DNA of 51,076 nt from Pseudomonadota bacterium (GTDB lineage Bacteria > Pseudomonadota > Alphaproteobacteria > Micavibrionales > UBA1664). Positions 35,202 to 45,180 of this stretch are shown here, piece after piece (within the stretch, counting starts at the first letter, position 1; each line of letters opens with the position of its first letter). The position numbers and the translations under genes were made by a program. A model generated the notes under the pieces. The model saw only the letters and a program-made list of their open reading frames with translations, was not told the DNA's origin and did not search any database. The stretch spans positions 1 to 51,076 of the forward strand of contig RFNZ01000014.1 of assembly GCA_009926935.1 (NCBI GenBank). The letters run 5' to 3'.

Positions 35202-36179
35202 ATGCCAAACACGATCGAAACCAAAGTTCTTATCATCGGCTCCGGCCCTGCGGGTTATACCGCCGCCATCTACGCCGCGCGCGCAAACCTTCAACCTGTG
35301 TTGGTGCAAGGGCGCGAACCTGGCGGCCAGCTGATGATCACAACGGATGTCGAAAATTACCCCGGCTTCAAGGATGCCATTCAGGGACCATGGCTCATGG
35401 ACCAAATGAAAGCGCAAGCAGAACACGTCGGCACCCAAATGGTGTGGGACTACATAACCGATGTCGATTTCACAAAACGGCCCTTTGTTTGCAAGGGTGA
35501 GGGCGGGGATACATACATAGCCCAAACCGTCATTATCTGCACCGGTGCCAAAGCCAAATGGCTAAACATCCCGTCGGAGGAAACATTTAAGGGCTTGGGC
35601 GTATCCGCCTGCGCCACATGCGATGGCTTCTTTTTCAAAAATCAGGATGTCGCAGTGGTTGGCGGGGGCAACTCGGCCGTAGAGGAAGCTTTGTATCTCT
35701 CGAATATCTGCAAGTCAGTGACCCTCATTCACCGCCGCGATACCTTAAAGTCCGAAAAAATTCTGCAAGACCGCCTCTTCGCAAAACCTAACGTCAAATT
35801 TGTGTGGGACCACGCTGTCGATGAAATTTTGGGCGTAGCCCGCGGGGCAGGGGATACGCCCGGCATGACGGGCCTTCGGGTCAAAAACGTCAAAACCGGC
35901 GCTGTACAAGACCTGCCGGTAACCGGCCTGTTTGTCGCCATTGGTCACGCCCCCGCAACCGAGCTGTTCAAAGGCAAGCTGAAAATGGATGAAACGGGCT
36001 ATCTCGTAACCGCGCCTGACTCGACGGCGACAGAGATCCCGGGGGTTTTTGCGGCCGGTGACGTGAAAGACCATGTTTACAGGCAAGCCGTGACAGCCGC
36101 AGGCATGGGGTGCATGGCAGCCCTTGAAGCTGATAGATTTTTGGCAGCAAATGTGCAAAACAGCGCAAAGGCTGCTTGA
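35202..36179 (+). CDS. trxB: Thioredoxin-disulfide reductase
   Basis: 325 residues. FAD-binding GSGPAGYTAAIYAARANL, redox-active CATC (C137 and C140 in SACATCDGFFF), NADPH-binding VVGGGNSAVEEALYL, and the C-terminal FAD motif GVFAAGDVKDHVYRQAVTAA. Uses NADPH to reduce thioredoxin. The ATG follows the upstream stop immediately; the 3' end overlaps the tRNA-Leu promoter. Confidence 0.96.
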   Translation: MPNTIETKVLIIGSGPAGYTAAIYAARANLQPVLVQGREPGGQLMITTDVENYPGFKDAIQGPWLMDQMKAQAEHVGTQMVWDYITDVDFTKRPFVCKGEGGDTYIAQTVIICTGAKAKWLNIPSEETFKGLGVSACATCDGFFFKNQDVAVVGGGNSAVEEALYLSNICKSVTLIHRRDTLKSEKILQDRLFAKPNVKFVWDHAVDEILGVARGAGDTPGMTGLRVKNVKTGAVQDLPVTGLFVAIGHAPATELFKGKLKMDETGYLVTAPDSTATEIPGVFAAGDVKDHVYRQAVTAAGMGCMAALEADRFLAANVQNSAKAA

Positions 36180-36203
36180 AGCCTGCGCCCGAGTGAGTAT
36201 TAT
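36176..36203 (+). promoter_or_regulatory. Candidate tRNA-Leu promoter
   Basis: TTGAAG (36176-36181), a 16-base spacer and TATTAT (36198-36203), ending 12 bases before the tRNA. The -35 box overlaps the trxB stop codon. Confidence 0.5.
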
Positions 36204-36215
36204 CGGCAAATCAAA

Positions 36216-36300
36216 GCCCCAGTGGTGGAATTGGTAGACGCGCTCGACTCAAAATCGAGTTCCGTAAGGAGTGGGGGTTCAAGTCCCTCCTGGGGCACCA
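36216..36300 (+). tRNA. tRNA-Leu (CAA)
   Basis: 85 bases. The acceptor stem GCCCCAG pairs with CTGGGGC; the anticodon stem CTCGA/TCGAG holds the loop CTCAAAA with anticodon CAA (36250-36252), reading codon UUG. A long variable arm of the type II tRNAs lies between, the T loop is GTTCAAGTC, and CCA is encoded. It lies between trxB and ssb. Confidence 0.97.
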
Positions 36301-36332
36301 CGTTTTAGATATGGCAACGGAAGGATAGTGTT

Positions 36333-36815
36333 ATGGCAGGCAGCGTAAATAAGGTGATGTTGATTGGTAACCTCGGGCGCGACCCGGAGGTCAAGACCAT
36401 GCAAAACGGCGGCAAGGTGTGCAACCTCTCCGTAGCGACATCCGAGAACTGGACTGACAAAGCATCTGGCGAACGCAAAGAGCGTACGGAATGGCACCGT
36501 GTTGTCGTATTCAACGAGAACATCATCAAGGTTTGCGAGAACTACCTCAAAAAAGGCGCAAAAGTCTTTGTTGAAGGCCAGCTCGAAACCCGCAAATGGA
36601 CCGACCAGTCCGGTGCCGAGAAATACTCCACGGAAGTCGTATTGCGCCCCTACCGCGGCGAACTCACGATGCTGGACACCAAAGGTGGAAGTGGTTCATC
36701 ATACGGGAACGACAACGCAGGTTCGCAGGCTCCTCAACAGCAGGCAGCGGCAGGCGGCGGACAATGGCAATCTTCCAAGGGAGGAAGTGACTTCGATGAT
36801 GATATTCCGTTCTAA
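36333..36815 (+). CDS. ssb: Single-stranded DNA-binding protein
   Basis: 160 residues. OB-fold core (VNKVMLIGNLGRDPEVKTMQ, RTEWHRVVVFNENI, AKVFVEGQLETRKW) in about the first 110 residues, then a Gly/Gln/Ser-rich linker and the acidic C-terminal tip DFDDDIPF that recruits repair and replication proteins. It acts as a tetramer. The last 20 bases overlap the next gene. Confidence 0.97.
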   Translation: MAGSVNKVMLIGNLGRDPEVKTMQNGGKVCNLSVATSENWTDKASGERKERTEWHRVVVFNENIIKVCENYLKKGAKVFVEGQLETRKWTDQSGAEKYSTEVVLRPYRGELTMLDTKGGSGSSYGNDNAGSQAPQQQAAAGGGQWQSSKGGSDFDDDIPF

Positions 36816-37281
36816 ACAGATCTTGCTGGTATGGCTGTTGGTGCTTGCGCTGGCAACTCCGGCATTTGCGCAAGAATCCGCACCTGCAGCAGCCCCGGAA
36901 GCCCCAAAAGCTGACATCAGCACAAAGCAGCTTGAGCTTGCAAAGCAGTATCTCGCGCTCGACCCTATCGAAGACGAAATCAAGCGTGGCGTAGCCCAAA
37001 CCGCCGAGGGGATAGAGGCTGATCAGCGCGTCCTGTTCCGGTCGATGGCTGATAAACACATCAATTTTACCCGTGTTCGCACGACAGCTGAAATTGCCGC
37101 AGCTCAAACTTTCACGGAAGACGAGCTCAAGGCTCTCATCAAGTTTTTCGGAACCGAAGAGGGCAAAAGCATACGCCTTAAAATGCCCGCTTATCATAAA
37201 CAGATTCAGCCAACCATTATGGAAGAGCTGAAAATGTTCATCGAAAAAATCCAGAGCGTCGACATCCTTCAAAACCAGTAA
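36796..37281 (+). CDS. DUF2059-type exported protein
   Basis: 161 residues from a double ATG inside the ssb end. Signal peptide (QILLVWLLVLALATPAFAQ), then a helical domain with TTAEIAAAQTFTEDELKALI and FFGTEEGKSIRLKMP, the pattern of DUF2059 proteins, which are periplasmic and of unknown role. Translation may be coupled to ssb. Confidence 0.75.
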   Translation: MMIFRSKQILLVWLLVLALATPAFAQESAPAAAPEAPKADISTKQLELAKQYLALDPIEDEIKRGVAQTAEGIEADQRVLFRSMADKHINFTRVRTTAEIAAAQTFTEDELKALIKFFGTEEGKSIRLKMPAYHKQIQPTIMEELKMFIEKIQSVDILQNQ

Positions 37282-37369
37282 TTCCGGGCATCCTGCCATT
37301 TAGAGTTTTTTAAGGGCAAAGCAGCTAGACTGGTCAAAAGATCACGAATCTCGAGGGTTTCTTAAGCGT

Positions 37370-38107
37370 ATGCCTTACAATTCATCCGCATTCGAAAAGC
37401 AGCTTGCCAAGTTCAAGGAACAGCAGGCGGTAAAAGCATCATCCGAAGAAAAACTCGAGGACGCGCACGTAACCAAACCCCGTATCGAAGTCGGGTGCGG
37501 CACCATCAATCCGGCAGCCGTAGAACCTCTGTCTGTCGTCCCGCAAGAGAAGGAAGAGCCGATAATACCAGCCCCGGTGATCGAGGCCGCCAAAAAGCCG
37601 TTCTATAAACAGGGCTGGTTTATGTTTCTGCTTTTTTCAGCCGTCACATCAGGTGCAATGCCCATCGTATTCAAAGGGCAAATGGACGAAATGATGGGCA
37701 TGGCCAACAGCGTGCATGCGACATCCGGCGTTGATATGTTTTCACCGGAAACATACAAGAAAATCTTTTCAGGTCAGGCGCTTACAGCCAATAGACACCA
37801 GGCGACGGAGCAACCCGCAACGCCAAAGCAGGCTGAAGAAACACCCATCAAAAAAATTGTATCGCGCGTAAAAGCAGAGGCTACCGCCAAATCGGAAGTC
37901 ATCAAAACAAAGATCGAGCAGGCCCAAACGCCCGCAGTCACACAACCTCCGCAGGACATACACGACATCGTCAACATGGCAACCCAGAAAGCGCAGGAAG
38001 TTACCGCGCAAGGCCCTGAAAAAAGCATGGAATACATTGAATCAGAGGCCAAACGCCTAGAAGAAATGGCCAAACAATTTGACCAAACCTATGGCAATAA
38101 AAAGTAG
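37370..38107 (+). CDS. Unknown membrane-anchored protein with coiled-coil tail
   Basis: 245 residues: a polar N-terminal 85 residues, one hydrophobic segment ([20 protein letters not shown], about 82-101), then a long helical, Lys/Glu/Ala/Gln-rich region ending in [18 protein letters not shown] that can form a coiled coil. No family recognised. It lies between ssb-DUF2059 and uvrA. Confidence 0.6.
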   Translation: MPYNSSAFEKQLAKFKEQQAVKASSEEKLEDAHVTKPRIEVGCGTINPAAVEPLSVVPQEKEEPIIPAPVIEAAKKPFYKQGWFMFLLFSAVTSGAMPIVFKGQMDEMMGMANSVHATSGVDMFSPETYKKIFSGQALTANRHQATEQPATPKQAEETPIKKIVSRVKAEATAKSEVIKTKIEQAQTPAVTQPPQDIHDIVNMATQKAQEVTAQGPEKSMEYIESEAKRLEEMAKQFDQTYGNKK

Positions 38108-38139
38108 AAATCGCGCGTAAAAGCCCTATATTCGGGGGC

Positions 38140-41076
38140 ATGAAAACGCTCTCGATCCGCGGCGCGCGGGAACATAACCTAAAAAACATCAACATCGACA
38201 TGCCGCGCGACAAGCTGATTGTCGTGACGGGCCTTTCGGGCTCCGGCAAATCATCCCTCGCATTCGACACGATTTACGCCGAGGGCCAGCGCCGCTACGT
38301 GGAATCCCTCTCGGCCTATGCCCGTCAGTTTTTGGAAATGATGCAAAAACCCGATGTCGATAGCATCGAAGGGCTTTCACCCGCCATTTCCATCGAACAA
38401 AAAACCACCAGTAAAAACCCACGTTCAACCGTGGGTACGGTGACCGAAATTTACGATTACATGCGCCTCCTATGGGCGCGGGTAGGGGTACCATATTCAC
38501 CCGCCACGGGCCTGCCCATTGAATCGCAAACAGTCAGCCAAATGGTCGACCGCATCATGGAGATGGGTGAGGGCACGAAGCTCTACGTCATGGCCCCCAT
38601 CGTCCGTGGCCGTAAGGGTGAATATAAAAAAGAACTCGCTGAACTCAAAGCCAAAGGCTTCCAACGCGCCAAAATTGACGGCAAGGTCTATGACCTAAGC
38701 GAAACACCAACCCTCGATAAAAAACTCAAGCACGATATCTCCATCGTGGTCGATAGGTTGGTGCTGAAGCCAGATTTAGGCAATCGCTTGGCGGATTCCA
38801 TCGAAACCGCATTGCGCCTCGCTGAAGGCATCGTGATTGTCGAAAACGCGGATACGGGTACTGAGACGCTTTTCTCCGAAAAATTCGCCTGCCCCGTTTC
38901 TGGCTTTACGATTGCTGAAATTGAGCCGCGGCTCTTTTCGTTCAACTCGCCCCACGGCGCATGCCCAGCCTGCGATGGCCTTGGCGAAAAAATGATCATG
39001 GACGAGGCGCTGATAGTGCCAGACCCCACAAAATCCATGGCCCAAGGCGCCATCGAGCCGTGGTCCAAAAGCTTCGCGCCCTTTTATATGCAGGCGCTTG
39101 AGGCGGTCGCCAAACACTACAAATTCAACGTCAATACCGCTTGGAACAAACTAAAGCCGGAACAACGCCAAATCATCCTTTACGGTTCGGGTGATGAAAG
39201 CATCGCCATCACCTACCATTCCAAAACCGAGAGTACGTGGAAAAGCAATAAGCCGTTTGAAGGCGTTATCCCATCCCTCCAACGTCGCTTGCTGGAAACC
39301 GAAAGCGATAACGCACGCGAGGAAATCGCAAGGTACCAAACCAGCGCACATTGTGAGGCCTGTAACGGCAAACGCCTGAAGCCAGAAGCATTAGCCGTAA
39401 AGGTAGGCAACTCCCCTTCGTCATCCCTGCGTAGGCAGGGATCCACGGTTCGCGAAGGCGGGAAAGTGGATTCCGGCCTCCGCCGGAATGACGCTTTAGA
39501 CATTTCCGAAGTCGGTACGTTTTCAATTGAAGACGCGCATGCATGGTTCACAAACCTGCCAAAACAGCTTACGGCAAAACAAAACGAAATCGCCGTCCGC
39601 ATCCTCAAGGAAATCAACGATAGGCTCACCTTCCTCATGAATGTGGGGCTTGATTACCTATCGCTCGGCCGCGCATCGGGCACGCTCTCGGGCGGGGAAA
39701 GCCAGCGCATACGCCTGGCATCCCAAATCGGCTCAGGCCTCACGGGCGTGCTTTACGTGCTCGATGAGCCATCCATAGGCCTCCATCAGCGTGACAACCA
39801 CAGGCTCCTTGAAACCCTGTGCCGCCTGCGTGACTTGGGCAATACGGTATTGGTAGTAGAGCACGACGAAGACGCAATCCGCCAAGCCGATTACCTCATC
39901 GATATGGGCCCAGGGGCAGGGGTGCATGGTGGCAGTATTGTCGCCGCAGGCACGCCCGAACAAGTGTTCAAAAACAAAAACAGCGTGACGGCCGATTACA
40001 TGACAGGCCGCAAATGCATCGTGGTGCCAAAGGCCCGCCGCAAAGGCAAACCCAAAGCATCGCTGACAGTCATCGGCGCCACCGGCAACAACCTCAAAAA
40101 CGTAACGGCTGAAATTCCACTTGGCACGTTTACGTGCGTCACGGGCGTCTCAGGCTCCGGCAAATCAACGCTTGTACTCGATACACTGTACAAAGCCGTC
40201 GCGCGCCAACTGAATGACGCCACGGATGTGCCGGCACCTTACAAGGAAATTAAAGGCCTCAGCCTCATCGATAAAGTGATTGATATTGACCAATCCCCCA
40301 TTGGCCGCACGCCACGGTCCAACCCTGCCACTTACACAGGCGCCTTCGGCCCCATCCGTGATTGGTTTGCAGGGTTACCCGAAGCCAAGGCGAGGGGCTA
40401 CGACGCAGGGCGTTTCAGCTTCAACGTCAAAGGCGGAAGGTGCGAGGCATGCCAAGGCGACGGCGTGATTAAAATCGAAATGCACTTTTTGCCGGATGTG
40501 TACGTGACCTGCGATGCCTGCCACGGCAAACGCTACAACCGCGAAACACTCGAGGTAAAATACCGCGATAAATCAATCAGCGACGTACTGGCTATGACCA
40601 TCGAAGAAGCCGCGCAGTTCTTTAAGGCCGTGCCGTCCATCCGCACCAAGATGGAGACGATGGAACAAGTGGGCCTTGGTTACATTCAGGTAGGCCAAGC
40701 CGCCACAACCCTATCGGGAGGGGAGGCGCAGCGGGTTAAACTATCAAAAGAACTCTCCAAACGCTCAACCGGCAAAACCCTGTACATTCTGGATGAACCA
40801 ACAACCGGCCTGCATTTTGAAGATGTGCGTAAATTGCTGGAGGTCCTGCATACCTTGGTAGACCAAGGCAACACCGTGCTGGTCATCGAACACAATCTCG
40901 ATGTCATCAAAACCGCGGATTGGATAATCGACATAGGCCCCGAAGGCGGCAACAAAGGCGGGCAAATACTGGCAACCGGCACGCCCGAGGATATTGCAAA
41001 CCACAAACAAAGCCATACGGGCCAGTTCCTGAAGCCCTTGCTCGACTCCAAAAAACCGGCCCGTAAATCAGCCTAG
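38140..41076 (+). CDS. uvrA: UvrABC excinuclease subunit A with in-frame insert
   Basis: 978 residues; most UvrA are about 940-950. Damage-recognition ATPase of nucleotide excision repair. Both ABC units are intact: Walker [17 protein letters not shown] and [16 protein letters not shown], signatures [17 protein letters not shown] and [16 protein letters not shown], zinc fingers [19 protein letters not shown] and [19 protein letters not shown]. About 30 residues (425-454, [10 protein letters not shown] ... [10 protein letters not shown]) interrupt the conserved junction VKVGN/ISEV; the DNA there is a palindromic repeat (39419-39493) inserted in frame. The enzyme is probably still functional since the insert lies in a loop and the frame is kept. 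Confidence 0.96.
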   Translation: MKTLSIRGAREHNLKNINIDMPRDKLIVVTGLSGSGKSSLAFDTIYAEGQRRYVESLSAYARQFLEMMQKPDVDSIEGLSPAISIEQKTTSKNPRSTVGTVTEIYDYMRLLWARVGVPYSPATGLPIESQTVSQMVDRIMEMGEGTKLYVMAPIVRGRKGEYKKELAELKAKGFQRAKIDGKVYDLSETPTLDKKLKHDISIVVDRLVLKPDLGNRLADSIETALRLAEGIVIVENADTGTETLFSEKFACPVSGFTIAEIEPRLFSFNSPHGACPACDGLGEKMIMDEALIVPDPTKSMAQGAIEPWSKSFAPFYMQALEAVAKHYKFNVNTAWNKLKPEQRQIILYGSGDESIAITYHSKTESTWKSNKPFEGVIPSLQRRLLETESDNAREEIARYQTSAHCEACNGKRLKPEALAVKVGNSPSSSLRRQGSTVREGGKVDSGLRRNDALDISEVGTFSIEDAHAWFTNLPKQLTAKQNEIAVRILKEINDRLTFLMNVGLDYLSLGRASGTLSGGESQRIRLASQIGSGLTGVLYVLDEPSIGLHQRDNHRLLETLCRLRDLGNTVLVVEHDEDAIRQADYLIDMGPGAGVHGGSIVAAGTPEQVFKNKNSVTADYMTGRKCIVVPKARRKGKPKASLTVIGATGNNLKNVTAEIPLGTFTCVTGVSGSGKSTLVLDTLYKAVARQLNDATDVPAPYKEIKGLSLIDKVIDIDQSPIGRTPRSNPATYTGAFGPIRDWFAGLPEAKARGYDAGRFSFNVKGGRCEACQGDGVIKIEMHFLPDVYVTCDACHGKRYNRETLEVKYRDKSISDVLAMTIEEAAQFFKAVPSIRTKMETMEQVGLGYIQVGQAATTLSGGEAQRVKLSKELSKRSTGKTLYILDEPTTGLHFEDVRKLLEVLHTLVDQGNTVLVIEHNLDVIKTADWIIDIGPEGGNKGGQILATGTPEDIANHKQSHTGQFLKPLLDSKKPARKSA
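39419..39493. repeat. Palindromic repeat inserted in frame in uvrA
   Basis: Inverted arms CGTCATCCCTGCGTAGGCAG with GGATCC (39419-39444) and GGATTCCGGCCTCCGCCGGA with ATGACG (39468-39493), spaced by 23 bases. Each arm is itself a smaller hairpin (CCCTGC..GCAGGG; TCCGGC..GCCGGA). This is the class of dispersed palindromes whose translations contain LRRQG and SGLRRND. The palindrome is 75 bases, that is 25 codons, and contains no stop in the uvrA frame. Confidence 0.85.
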
Positions 41077-41109
41077 ATAATGCCATAAGGCTGGGCTATA
41101 ACCACACCC

Positions 41110-42435
41110 ATGAAGCTCACGATTTTCGGTTCCGGTTATGTTGGTTTGGTCACAGGCGCGTGCTTGGCTGATGTTGGCCACAACGTCATGTGCGTAGACC
41201 GCGACGAGGCCAAAATCGAAGCCCTGAAGCGCGGCGAGGTGCCGATTTACGAACCCGGCCTTGATGTCAAAATAGAAGCCAATGTCAGGGCAGGGCGCCT
41301 TAGCTTTACGACTGACGCGGCAAAGGGCATCGAACACGGCCATGTGATATTTATCGCGGTTGGCACGCCGCCGGATGAAGACGGTTCGGCCGATATTTCA
41401 GCTGTTTTAAGCGTCGCCAAAACCATCGCGACCTACATGACAGACCACAAAACAGTCGTCACAAAATCAACCGTACCTGTGGGTAGCGCCGATGAAGTCC
41501 GCGCCGTCATTAGCCAGACTCTGAAAGCGCAGGATAAGCACCTGACCTTCGATGTGGCCTCCAACCCTGAGTTTTTGAAGGAAGGCAACGCGATTGAGGA
41601 TTTTGAAAAGCCGGACCGCATCGTCGTCGGCGTTTCAAACCATGATGCGGCTGAAGTCCTGCGCGAGATTTACGCGCCCTTTAACCGCCGCTCAAACCGC
41701 ATGGTAGAGATGGATATACGATCCGCAGAGCTAACAAAGTACGCCGCCAACGCCATGCTCGCGACCAAAATCAGCTTCATGAACGAGCTATCGAATTTGG
41801 CTGATGCCTTGGGCGCGGATATCGAGCAAGTCCGCATCGGTATTGGTTCCGATGCGCGTATCGGCTACCACTTCATTTACCCCGGTGCCGGTTACGGCGG
41901 TTCCTGCTTCCCGAAGGATGTAAAAGCACTTGCCGCCATGGGCCGTAAAAAAGGCTTACCAGCAAGCCTTGTTGAGGCGGTCGAAGACGTAAACGAACGC
42001 CAGAAAATGGTACTGGTCGATAAAATCGTGAAACATTTTGGCACAGATCTAAAAGGCAAAACCTTCGCCCTCTGGGGTCTAGCCTTTAAGCCAGCCACGG
42101 ATGATATGCGAGAGGCACCAAGCCGCGTTATCATGGAAGCCTTGTGGAAGAAGGGCGCAAAAGTAAAGGCCTATGACCCTAAAGCCATGGCGGAATGCCA
42201 ACGCATTTACGGCACGCGCCCAGACCTCACGTTATACGAGCACGCAACCGAGTGCCTTGATGGCGCAGACGCCCTTGTCGTAGTGACAGAATGGAAAGAG
42301 TTTCAAGCCATCGATGTCGATGACATCAAGTCGCGCATGAAAACGCCTGTTATTTTTGATGGCCGCAACATCTACGACCCCAAACGCAAAAAAGCACAGG
42401 GCATCACCTATTACGGCATAGGCAGAGGAGTATAA
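41110..42435 (+). CDS. ugd: UDP-glucose 6-dehydrogenase
   Basis: 441 residues. Converts UDP-glucose to UDP-glucuronate for capsule, exopolysaccharide or LPS. NAD-binding [60 protein letters not shown], and the catalytic Cys at residue 266 in [17 protein letters not shown]-terminal [16 protein letters not shown]. Starts 33 bases after uvrA; the unknown gene at 42436 abuts its stop. Confidence 0.95.
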   Translation: MKLTIFGSGYVGLVTGACLADVGHNVMCVDRDEAKIEALKRGEVPIYEPGLDVKIEANVRAGRLSFTTDAAKGIEHGHVIFIAVGTPPDEDGSADISAVLSVAKTIATYMTDHKTVVTKSTVPVGSADEVRAVISQTLKAQDKHLTFDVASNPEFLKEGNAIEDFEKPDRIVVGVSNHDAAEVLREIYAPFNRRSNRMVEMDIRSAELTKYAANAMLATKISFMNELSNLADALGADIEQVRIGIGSDARIGYHFIYPGAGYGGSCFPKDVKALAAMGRKKGLPASLVEAVEDVNERQKMVLVDKIVKHFGTDLKGKTFALWGLAFKPATDDMREAPSRVIMEALWKKGAKVKAYDPKAMAECQRIYGTRPDLTLYEHATECLDGADALVVVTEWKEFQAIDVDDIKSRMKTPVIFDGRNIYDPKRKKAQGITYYGIGRGV

Positions 42436-43494
42436 ATGACGATTGATTCAGAAGGCATCGAACGCCTGAAGACTTACTGGAAATCCATACAGGATCCATT
42501 TGGCCTTGATGCCATCATGGACCCTGAAGACAGAATGATGAACTGGGTTTCACCATACACGCATTATCGCGTTTCTGAAGAAATCAAAAGAATGGGCCTC
42601 GACCCACTTGCCGACGAAACTTACGACTTACTTGAATCCGGCCTTACACGTACTAAATATTTTCAAAGTGCCGCTTACAATGCTATTGCGCACTGGATAA
42701 AAAACTATCATGAGGCAAGCGCATACAACGAATGGAAAACTGCCGCTTACACCTACTATGGCCTGGAAGAGCTTCTAAGATCACACGAAAATATACGCGC
42801 ACTCGCAGCTGTGGCTGGGCTCCCAGAGGGTGCAAGCCCCATGATAACAGCCCAGTTCGCTTTGATATGCGAACAAATTGATTCCGGCGTCATCAAGTCA
42901 GAGTACATGAAAGCTGCGAATTTCCATGCACGCTACTCTATGCACGTGGCAGGGCGGCGTTACGAACGGCTTCAGGAAACCTTGCGCAGCAAACGCCCTA
43001 GCTACGAAAAGCATGGCGAAAACGGACTTGAATACCTGCTGACTAAAGCCGACGACATTCTGACAGCCATCGATAAAGCAGAAAACTTTTACACGCCTTG
43101 CCAAATCCCTTATGAGCACAGCGAGCAAGGCCCAGATGGGCGTATGAAGCGTGAAACTAGAGCAATTCCATACACCCGCGAACACGCACTTAAAATCGCC
43201 GAGGATTGCGCAATTCTGATGTGCAAAAGCGATCTTGATTTTTTAGCAGCCAATCGCCAACACCATCCAGAAGACAATCATGACGACAGAATTGATTATC
43301 GCGAAATGCTAGGCTACCTCGATAAAGCACGTTTTGATTTGGATTCAGAAGATACCTACCTACGCATCGGCACAACCAAACGCGAATTCCTGACGAATTA
43401 CCACCGGCAAGCAAAAGCGCATGGCATAAAAGGTTTGAGCGGGCGTTCAGACAGGAAAAAAACACCTGCAGGGCGCTTCAAGCTCACGCCTTGA
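42436..43494 (+). CDS. Unknown protein coupled to ugd
   Basis: 352 residues, soluble, mostly helical and rich in Tyr, His and charged residues (SPYTHYRVSEEIKRMGLDPL; YNAIAHWIKNYHEASAYNEW). No signal, no membrane helix, no motif I can assign. Its ATG directly follows the ugd TAA, with GAGGAG as ribosome-binding site, so it is expressed with ugd. Its stop is 2 bases from the end of the convergent I78 gene. Confidence 0.6.
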   Translation: MTIDSEGIERLKTYWKSIQDPFGLDAIMDPEDRMMNWVSPYTHYRVSEEIKRMGLDPLADETYDLLESGLTRTKYFQSAAYNAIAHWIKNYHEASAYNEWKTAAYTYYGLEELLRSHENIRALAAVAGLPEGASPMITAQFALICEQIDSGVIKSEYMKAANFHARYSMHVAGRRYERLQETLRSKRPSYEKHGENGLEYLLTKADDILTAIDKAENFYTPCQIPYEHSEQGPDGRMKRETRAIPYTREHALKIAEDCAILMCKSDLDFLAANRQHHPEDNHDDRIDYREMLGYLDKARFDLDSEDTYLRIGTTKREFLTNYHRQAKAHGIKGLSGRSDRKKTPAGRFKLTP

Positions 43495-43496
43495 GA

Positions 43497-43946
43497 TCAA
43501 CCGCAAGTCACTTGCAATATGAAGTCCGTGCCTTCCTCGACAATGAGGTTAATGCGGTCAGCATTGTAATCCATGGTCATAGGGCTTTTGGGGTGCACGA
43601 CGCGAACTGGGCCGGTAAACACTTTCATATCGACATCCGTAATCTTTTTCCCAACAAGTTCCTGATGGCCGCAGGCGGGTGTCTCAACCTGTATGGGCGG
43701 ATGCTCCTGCGCATCAGGGTTATACGCGGGCATTGATTGTGGCTCCCCCGAACTACCCTCGTTACCGCGTGAGCCAGGCTGTATTGCGTAGGGCTGTGGT
43801 TGCGGTTGAGGGCCCGCCGGCATCGCAACGCCAAGCTCTGAGGAAACGGAAGATGTAGCCTCCGGCGTCTGTTGCGCAATGGCAGCACTGACGAACGATA
43901 CAAAAACGACGAGCGTGACAAGCAAACCAAGTGGGATGTTGTTCAT
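43497..43946 (-). CDS. Secreted I78-type peptidase inhibitor
   Basis: 149 residues. Signal peptide (LGLLVTLVVFVSFVSAAIAQ), a Pro/Gln/Ser-rich spacer (about 25-88), then a small domain ACGHQELVGKKITDVDMKVF ... GPVRVVHPKSPMTMDY ... DRINLIVEEGTDFILQVTCG that matches the inhibitor I78 family. The two Cys of the domain would pair. These inhibitors block serine proteases outside the cytoplasm. Third gene of a minus-strand operon; its ATG overlaps the stop of the deaminase-like gene by 4 bases (43943-43946). Confidence 0.8.
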   Translation of the reverse strand: MNNIPLGLLVTLVVFVSFVSAAIAQQTPEATSSVSSELGVAMPAGPQPQPQPYAIQPGSRGNEGSSGEPQSMPAYNPDAQEHPPIQVETPACGHQELVGKKITDVDMKVFTGPVRVVHPKSPMTMDYNADRINLIVEEGTDFILQVTCG

Positions 43947-44911
43947 GGTATCCTCTCTACGGTTAACAGAGTTTTGTCCTTAAAAATCTTAAGCACATCG
44001 GCTCCACTTGGGTCATGGTCACACAACTCTGAGGCAAGAATAAGCCCCTGAACCCCAAAGCCAAGCGCATTCACAAGCGCCCTTGATGAGGGCACGCAGG
44101 CGCAGCCAATGCGCGGGTCCAGAAAAGTAAAACCCATTCGCCGCGCAGTAATGAGTAGCCGCGTCAAAGGATCGATCGGAAACCTGTACTTACCCGTATC
44201 GCTCTCACCACGCGTCCTGAAATCTTCTGGCGTTATGCCGGGCGGTAAAGCCTCGAAAACAAGTAAACCGCGCGGCGAGCCGTCTGCCTCTCTCACAAAA
44301 GCGACGGTCCACGCATCGCGGCCACCAAACCTTTTTTTAAAGGTCATGACGGCATCTTCAATCTTCATGCCCTGATCGATATCGAAAAATTCTATGGCGG
44401 AGGGCGTGGGTCTTGTTTGTGCGGAATGGCTGAGAATAGGCGAAACACTGCCCTCTTTGCGGTTCACGACATAAACACTGATCCCCGCTTTTTCTGCAAT
44501 AAGCATGGACATGGACTGGAACTCGTCGCCATTACGGGCGATAAAATCCTTCTGAAAACCCTTATGGTCGATATAGACCGTGCGTATACCTGCCTCAGTG
44601 ATGTTTTTCGCGCAGTTGGGGCAAAAGGGGTCTGTCACGCATAAATGGCTGCCCCGCAAATTACCTTTAAAGGATGCAATAGCCGCAAGCTCGGCATGGA
44701 TAAACTGGCTGCTGGCCCCCAAGCGATCATCCCACCGAAAATGCGTTTTTAAGCACTCCGGCCTCATATTGATCGTAACGGCTGAATGCGCGGTATCGAA
44801 AAGGCAGGCGGCAACGCGGCTTGTCTCGTGCTCACTGGTCAGGACAACGTCAACAGCGTCCTGCATGCGCGCTATGATGGTGGCTATATCAACGCTCAAA
44901 GGGTTTCCCAA
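43943..44911 (-). CDS. Deaminase-fold protein with unknown C-terminal half
   Basis: 322 residues. The N-terminal half has the zinc site of the cytidine/deoxycytidylate deaminase superfamily: H72-A-E74 (FIHAELAAIASF), then C97 and C100 in DPFCPNCAKNITEAGIRTVY, with Glu74 as proton shuttle. The motif has an extra Phe between Pro95 and Cys97. The C-terminal half has no HAE but contains DPRIGCACVPSSRALVNALG, which may be a degenerate second deaminase domain. Substrate unknown: a cytosine nucleoside or nucleotide is likely. Middle gene of an operon with the Pro-rich peptide gene and the I78 inhibitor, divergent from a cytosine deaminase. Confidence 0.7.
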   Translation of the reverse strand: MGNPLSVDIATIIARMQDAVDVVLTSEHETSRVAACLFDTAHSAVTINMRPECLKTHFRWDDRLGASSQFIHAELAAIASFKGNLRGSHLCVTDPFCPNCAKNITEAGIRTVYIDHKGFQKDFIARNGDEFQSMSMLIAEKAGISVYVVNRKEGSVSPILSHSAQTRPTPSAIEFFDIDQGMKIEDAVMTFKKRFGGRDAWTVAFVREADGSPRGLLVFEALPPGITPEDFRTRGESDTGKYRFPIDPLTRLLITARRMGFTFLDPRIGCACVPSSRALVNALGFGVQGLILASELCDHDPSGADVLKIFKDKTLLTVERIP

Positions 44912-45102
44912 GGCAGCGGCGGATGCTCGCCCGCATTCCGGCGGTCTTTGCGGCTTCTGGGGCCTGGTCGCTCAACTTTGGGCACGCGGGGCTGAATAAC
45001 AAAGCGTTCGCTAGGCTGCGGCTGATGTGGCTTTGGCGGAGCATCACCCGTGGCGTTCGTAAAGGTCATGAGCACGGCAGCGACCGTTGAAGTGGCAGTC
45101 AT
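44896..45102 (-). CDS. Small Pro-rich protein leading the deaminase operon
   Basis: 68 residues from the ATG at 45102: a mildly hydrophobic start (TATSTVAAVLMTFTNATG) and a Pro/Arg-rich tail (PKVERPGPRSRKDRRNAG, ending PPLPWETL). The end overlaps the next gene by 16 bases. An AAGAGAG run lies ahead of the ATG. No family recognised; it may be exported or disordered. Confidence 0.5.
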   Translation of the reverse strand: MTATSTVAAVLMTFTNATGDAPPKPHQPQPSERFVIQPRVPKVERPGPRSRKDRRNAGEHPPLPWETL

Positions 45103-45180
45103 AGAAAATCTCTCTTTCCAGAAACAGAGCGTCGATGCTAGCTTTGCCAAAAATTGAAATCAAACAATAAAAAGGCTCCC

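Noticed and set aside
39419..39493. CRISPR repeat or attachment site in uvrA
   Set aside because: There is a single inverted element without regularly spaced direct repeats, and no cas or integrase gene nearby.
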